Assembly: GCA_039930045.1 (NCBI GenBank)
Contig: JBDSQB010000002.1
Coordinates: 124,001-188,000, forward strand
Source: Chthoniobacterales bacterium
Lineage (GTDB): Bacteria; Verrucomicrobiota; Verrucomicrobiia; Chthoniobacterales; DASVRZ01
Direction: 5' to 3'
DNA length: 64,000 bases
Positions 60,973 to 64,000 of this stretch are shown in pieces (position 1 is the stretch's first letter; every line of letters begins with the position of its first letter). The notes under the pieces are model-generated. The model had not been told where the DNA came from. It saw only the letters and a program-made list of their open reading frames with translations, and did no database searches. The position numbers and the translations under genes are program-made.

Positions 60973-61029
60973 GGGTTTTTGGCGTTTGCGTTGGAGGCAG
61001 GTTGCGCCAAGCTAACCGCACATCACGAC

Positions 61030-61641
61030 ATGGGTAGCTTTTTTAAGAAATTTGCGGCGAGTTGCATCGTTATCGCGGGGCTCGTCGGCGGACTGTTCGT
61101 GATCTCGCACGGCGACCCGCTTTATTTCGTAAAGGAGAAACTGAGCCTCGGCGCGTACTCGCAATACGACCCGATCATTGCCAAAGTCGCCCGTGAAAAC
61201 GGGGTGGAGTTTGACCTGATCAAGGCCGTGATCTGGCAGGAAAGTCGCTTCGGCGCGCACAAGATCGGGACGTCGGGCGAGCGGGGTTTGATGCAAGTAA
61301 CCGAGGCGGCAGCGGCGGATTGGGCGAAGGCGAACAATGTCGCGAACTTCGAGCCGGAGAAATTATTCGACCCCGAGACGAATATCTCCGTGGGTGCGTG
61401 GTATCTGAAGCGCGCGCTGGATCATTACCGGAAAAAGGATCGTCCGCTGTCGTTCGCGCTCACCGAATACAATGCCGGGCGCAGCCGGGTGAAACGCTGG
61501 ATCGGCAAGCCCGAGGCGGGCGAATCGCCGATGAGCGCCGAGGAAATGAAGCAGAAAAGTTTCGACAGCACTCGCGACTACGTGGAGTCGATCGAGCATC
61601 GCTACGAGTATTACAAGAAGGCCGGCGCGAATCGCCTCTAA
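61030..61641 (+). CDS. Lytic transglycosylase (SLT domain)
   Basis: 203 residues from MGSFFKKFAASCIVI; longer upstream frame is antisense of priA. One N-terminal helix (SCIVIAGLVGGLFVISHGD) anchors it in the membrane. The catalytic domain has the glutamate in VIWQESRFG, GERGLMQVTEAAA, and LSFALTEYNAGRSRVKRW, the standard SLT (family 1) motifs. It cleaves the MurNAc-GlcNAc bond in peptidoglycan with formation of 1,6-anhydro ends. Length suits an accessory wall-turnover enzyme. Confidence 0.92.
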   Translation: MGSFFKKFAASCIVIAGLVGGLFVISHGDPLYFVKEKLSLGAYSQYDPIIAKVARENGVEFDLIKAVIWQESRFGAHKIGTSGERGLMQVTEAAAADWAKANNVANFEPEKLFDPETNISVGAWYLKRALDHYRKKDRPLSFALTEYNAGRSRVKRWIGKPEAGESPMSAEEMKQKSFDSTRDYVESIEHRYEYYKKAGANRL

Positions 61642-61647
61642 CTCCGC

Positions 61648-62025
61648 TTACGCCTCGAGGTCGTCGTCCTCGTTCAGCGAACTGGCCGCCAGCATCTGGT
61701 CGTGCTCGGCCTCCTCCATGCCTTCCATGATCAATTCCGTGACCGCATTCTCACTTTCGTCGCCTGAGATATTGGGAATGTGATGTCCCATGATTCCGGC
61801 AATGCTGTCGCCGCCGAGCACATAACAATCCGACTCAAATTCCTCGCCGTGGCCGCCCATCAACTCGAGACGCGCCATGTCCAGATCCGAGTCGGTAAAT
61901 TCCTCCGCCCGCCGTCCGTCGATCCGGGCCAGCTCTCCCGCTCGCCGCTGAATGTCCTCCAGAGAAGTGGCACCCTGGCCGTGGGAGTGATTGATGATTT
62001 TTGCTGAGAAATGGGGGTTACTCAT
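61648..62025 (-). CDS. Small acidic protein, unknown
   Basis: 125 residues, strongly acidic, no membrane segment. Blocks such as ARLELMGGHGEEFESDCYV and IMGHHIPNISGDESE have no family that I recognise. It is convergent with the lytic transglycosylase with a six-base gap and diverges from the small helix protein gene. Codon pattern and position make it credible. Confidence 0.65.
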   Translation of the reverse strand: MSNPHFSAKIINHSHGQGATSLEDIQRRAGELARIDGRRAEEFTDSDLDMARLELMGGHGEEFESDCYVLGGDSIAGIMGHHIPNISGDESENAVTELIMEGMEEAEHDQMLAASSLNEDDDLEA

Positions 62026-62117
62026 GCCGGGAACATACGTTCACCAAGCCACGCTGCAAGGGAGGAATGATGAGTCGGTTTTGCAACCTGTGCACAAATC
62101 CTGCTATCGTAGAACCC

Positions 62118-62387
62118 ATGCGCAGGATTAAACTCAGCGGCCGCGAGATCAGCATGGTCCGAATCATCGGCTTTGGCATCGGAGCCTCGGGTCAGGAATT
62201 GCTGGAGACGACCAGCTACGAAGAGGCGGAACTCGTGGACATGCTCAACGGCATGATGAATGCCGGGTTCGTGGTGACCGTTCCGTATTTGTTGGAAGTG
62301 GATGAGGCGCAACTCCGGACGACGCAATTTGAAATCAACTCCGCTTACGCCCACGAGCTGCGCAAGGCGCTGCCAGTGAGATTTTAG
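62118..62387 (+). CDS. Small protein, possible winged-helix type, unknown
   Basis: 89 residues from MRRIKLSGREISMVRIIGFG; the open frame extends to 62001 but that part overlaps the divergent gene. TSYEEAELVDMLNGMMNAGF followed by a hairpin-like VVTVPYLLEVDEAQ suggests a winged-helix type fold, but there is no firm match. The leader shows no Shine-Dalgarno. Confidence 0.65.
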   Translation: MRRIKLSGREISMVRIIGFGIGASGQELLETTSYEEAELVDMLNGMMNAGFVVTVPYLLEVDEAQLRTTQFEINSAYAHELRKALPVRF

Positions 62388-62486
62388 TCCGAAAATGGGC
62401 TCAAAAGACGTTTTTCAGAGGGAAATCGTTCTTTGACTGTAAATTTCGATTGCTAACAACGTCCGGGAACACTATTCCAAACAGAT

Positions 62487-62792
62487 ATGGCGACACCTAA
62501 ACCGAAAACCCCTGCTAAATCCCCCGCAAAAGCTCCCGCGAAAAAAGCTAACGCTGCTTTCATGAAGCCTGTGCAACCCGATGAACAATTGGCTGCCGTT
62601 GTGGGTTCGAAACCGCTCCCACGCACTGAAGTCACTAAAAAAGTGTGGGAATACATCAAGAAAAACAACCTGCAAAACCCCAAGAAAAAAACGGAGATCG
62701 TCGCTGACGAAGCTTTGAAAGTTATTTTTGGCGGCAAAAAATCAGTCACGATGTTCGAGATGACCAAGCTCATCTCCGGCCATCTTTCCTAA
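62487..62792 (+). CDS. SWIB/MDM2-domain protein with histone-H1-like tail
   Basis: 101 residues. The first 25 are an Ala-Lys-Pro tail (KTPAKSPAKAPAKKA), then a complete SWIB domain: FMKPVQPDEQLAAVVG, LPRTEVTKKVWEYIKKNNLQ, VADEALKVIFGGKKSVTMFE and MTKLISGHL. In Chlamydiae the same domain is found alone and at the C-terminus of topoisomerase I; its role in bacteria is thought to be in chromosome packaging but is not shown. A strong terminator follows. Confidence 0.93.
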   Translation: MATPKPKTPAKSPAKAPAKKANAAFMKPVQPDEQLAAVVGSKPLPRTEVTKKVWEYIKKNNLQNPKKKTEIVADEALKVIFGGKKSVTMFEMTKLISGHLS

Positions 62793-62831
62793 TCAGGTTT
62801 TTTTGATTCTAGCAAAAAACTAACACATCAA

Positions 62832-62871
62832 AAAACCGCCACCTGAGGAGATCTCCGCAGGTGGCGGTTTT
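62832..62871 (+). terminator. Rho-independent terminator after SWIB gene
   Basis: AAAACCGCCACCTG pairs with CAGGTGGCGGTTTT around a 12-base loop containing GGAGATCTCC, which can itself pair. The T-run on the right fits an end for the SWIB transcript; the A-run on the left would let it work in reverse as well. Confidence 0.88.
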
Positions 62872-62916
62872 CTTTTGCAGTCGAGTTAGATTCCAATCAC
62901 CGGCCCACGCCTCCCG

Positions 62917-63651
62917 ATGACCACTTCCAACAAGCTCAAGCTCGCCCTCTTCATCCTGCTTCTGGCCGGCATGGCCGTTGGAGCGAAAATTGTCGGGCTG
63001 GCTACAATCAATGCTTGGATGCAAACCTTCATCCACTACGTGCAAGGCCTCGGCTGGTGGGGCATGTTACTCTATGTAGTCGTCTTCGGCATCGTCTGCC
63101 TCCTCGCCCTGCCCGCGATGCCGCTAACCATCGGCGCAGGGATCATTTTCCATTTCTGGATCGGCGTCATCATCACAATTCTCGGCCTCGCGCTGGGTGC
63201 TAGCCTGGGTTTCCTCACCTCCCGCTATCTCGCGCGCGGCATCGTCGCTGAAAAACTGAAGGATAGCCCGAAGTTCAAAGCCATCGACACCGCCATTGGC
63301 AACGAAGGTTGGAAAATAGTCACCCTCCTCCGCATGTGTCCCCTGCCCTTCGGCCTCTCCAATTACATTTACGGCATCACCTCGATTCCCTTCTGGCACT
63401 ACCTCGTGGCCACAGTCGCTGGCGTGTTGCCGAGCACTGCGTTTTTTGTTTATCTCGGGCACGCGGGCCAGGCTGGGCTCGACTCGGCTTCCACCAAAAG
63501 CCCGGCGCTGCTGCTGCCATTGGGGTTGGGACTGATTGCGGGGATCGCCTGCCTGTTCTACGTGGGAAAAGTCGCCCGCCAAGCCGTGGCCAAAGCGACT
63601 CGCGAAACGCCGATTGCACCGCCGGAAATGATCGAGATCGATCCGAGTTAG
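62917..63651 (+). CDS. TVP38/TMEM64-family membrane protein (DedA-like)
   Basis: 244 residues with about six hydrophobic segments. The VTT/SNARE-associated domain has LLYVVVFGIVCLLALPAMPL followed by TIGAGIIFHFWIG, LGASLGFLTSRYLARG, and LLRMCPLPFGLSNYIYGI with PFWHYLVATVAGVLPS. DedA-superfamily proteins move phospholipids or polyprenyl-phosphate carriers between leaflets; the exact substrate here is unknown. Its TAG overlaps the TAA of the convergent gene (TTAG). Confidence 0.9.
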   Translation: MTTSNKLKLALFILLLAGMAVGAKIVGLATINAWMQTFIHYVQGLGWWGMLLYVVVFGIVCLLALPAMPLTIGAGIIFHFWIGVIITILGLALGASLGFLTSRYLARGIVAEKLKDSPKFKAIDTAIGNEGWKIVTLLRMCPLPFGLSNYIYGITSIPFWHYLVATVAGVLPSTAFFVYLGHAGQAGLDSASTKSPALLLPLGLGLIAGIACLFYVGKVARQAVAKATRETPIAPPEMIEIDPS

Positions 63652-64000
63652 GGCGCTATCGGGAGCGAAAGTTTTTCGAGCAGTCGATCTATTTCCACGT
63701 GCTTCTCGATCATCTGCTGAATGGTTTCGATCTTCTGCTGATCGCCCGGCATTGTCTTCACGGTCATCGAATGAATCCCGCTGGCCACGGAATAAGTATC
63801 GAGTGGTGACGCAATCGCCGGGATGCCCGACTCCGCCAGTTGCTCCATGATGCGCGGGTGCGGCAGATGATCCGCCGAAAGAATGAAACCCGCCAGTGGC
63901 AGCGGATGTCCCTCTTCGGGCCGGTGCGAGGAAATGGCTGCGAGAATAATGTCCTCGCGGTCGCCGGGTGTGATAACGAGCGTGCCGGCCTTGAATTGTG
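63648..64000 (-). CDS. DRTGG-domain/BioD-like protein, 5' end outside window
   Basis: Frame open from the window end to its stop, about 117 codons visible. The part reads GTLVITPGDREDIILAA, LAGFILSADHLPHPRIM, DTYSVASGIHSMTVKTMPGD and IQQMIEKHVEIDRLL, the DRTGG domain seen in the N-terminal part of long phosphotransacetylases and in stand-alone BioD-like proteins. Since it ends right after the domain, it is not a full phosphotransacetylase and is likely the stand-alone type. The ATP-binding part must lie beyond the window. Confidence 0.78.
   Translation of the reverse strand, partial: QFKAGTLVITPGDREDIILAAISSHRPEEGHPLPLAGFILSADHLPHPRIMEQLAESGIPAIASPLDTYSVASGIHSMTVKTMPGDQQKIETIQQMIEKHVEIDRLLEKLSLPIAP

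Overview
The window is a contiguous piece of a GC-rich bacterial chromosome, most likely from the PVC superphylum and probably Verrucomicrobiota. Pointers to this are a PEP-CTERM/exosortase exopolysaccharide locus, a free-standing SWIB-domain protein with an Ala-Lys-Pro tail, a topoisomerase with the same kind of tail, the futalosine-pathway enzyme MqnD, and H-x9-DG type pseudopilins. The phylum call is an inference from gene content; no rRNA gene is present to settle it.

Bases 1-20037 are one large exopolysaccharide locus. Four GT-B and two GT-A glycosyltransferases, an AsnB-type amidotransferase, a hexapeptide acetyltransferase and a polyprenyl-phosphate sugar-1-phosphate transferase build the repeat unit. 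A Wzy-type polymerase, a beta-barrel protein, a Wza-type export protein and a Wzc-type tyrosine kinase polymerise and export it. A PEP-CTERM surface protein and an exosortase-EpsI fusion end the locus, but the exosortase reading frame is broken by one extra base. No Wzx flippase is seen, so the locus probably continues to the left. A short AT-rich stretch (about 4976-6440) looks more recently acquired.

Bases 20034-31818 mix housekeeping genes (mutS, an ABC ATPase, an Aas-like acyltransferase/acyl-ACP synthetase, purC) with a small accessory patch: an AraC regulator divergent from a dehydrogenase pair, the 3' remnant of a sialate O-acetylesterase, and a decayed partial duplicate directly in front of an intact dipeptide epimerase. 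Palindromic REP/MITE-like elements lie at 25635 and 31825; the second is bounded by perfect 15-bp inverted repeats.

Bases 31937-42466 hold a XerC/D recombinase and, on the minus strand, a compact run Nudix - mqnD - small membrane protein - GT-like - BKACE - hexapeptide acyltransferase - FemAB/GNAT. The last four look like an undescribed surface-modification cassette. A BtpA-like protein, an orphan histidine kinase, a gene broken by an in-frame TAG, and a Bax-inhibitor-1 family membrane protein follow.

Bases 42548-64000 are mostly housekeeping: topoisomerase III, a Rieske/FAD oxidoreductase, a pseudopilin-aroB-dprA operon, tRNA-Leu(GAG), an AsmA-like giant, manA, priA, a lytic transglycosylase, SWIB, a TVP38 membrane protein and a partial DRTGG protein. 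A degenerate 21-bp tandem array lies between dprA and the Rieske gene.

Two window-wide signals stand out. The octamer CTAACATC/GATGTTAG is strongly enriched and patchily distributed, absent from the exopolysaccharide locus. Many start codons lack a Shine-Dalgarno sequence and instead follow a pyrimidine-rich leader.
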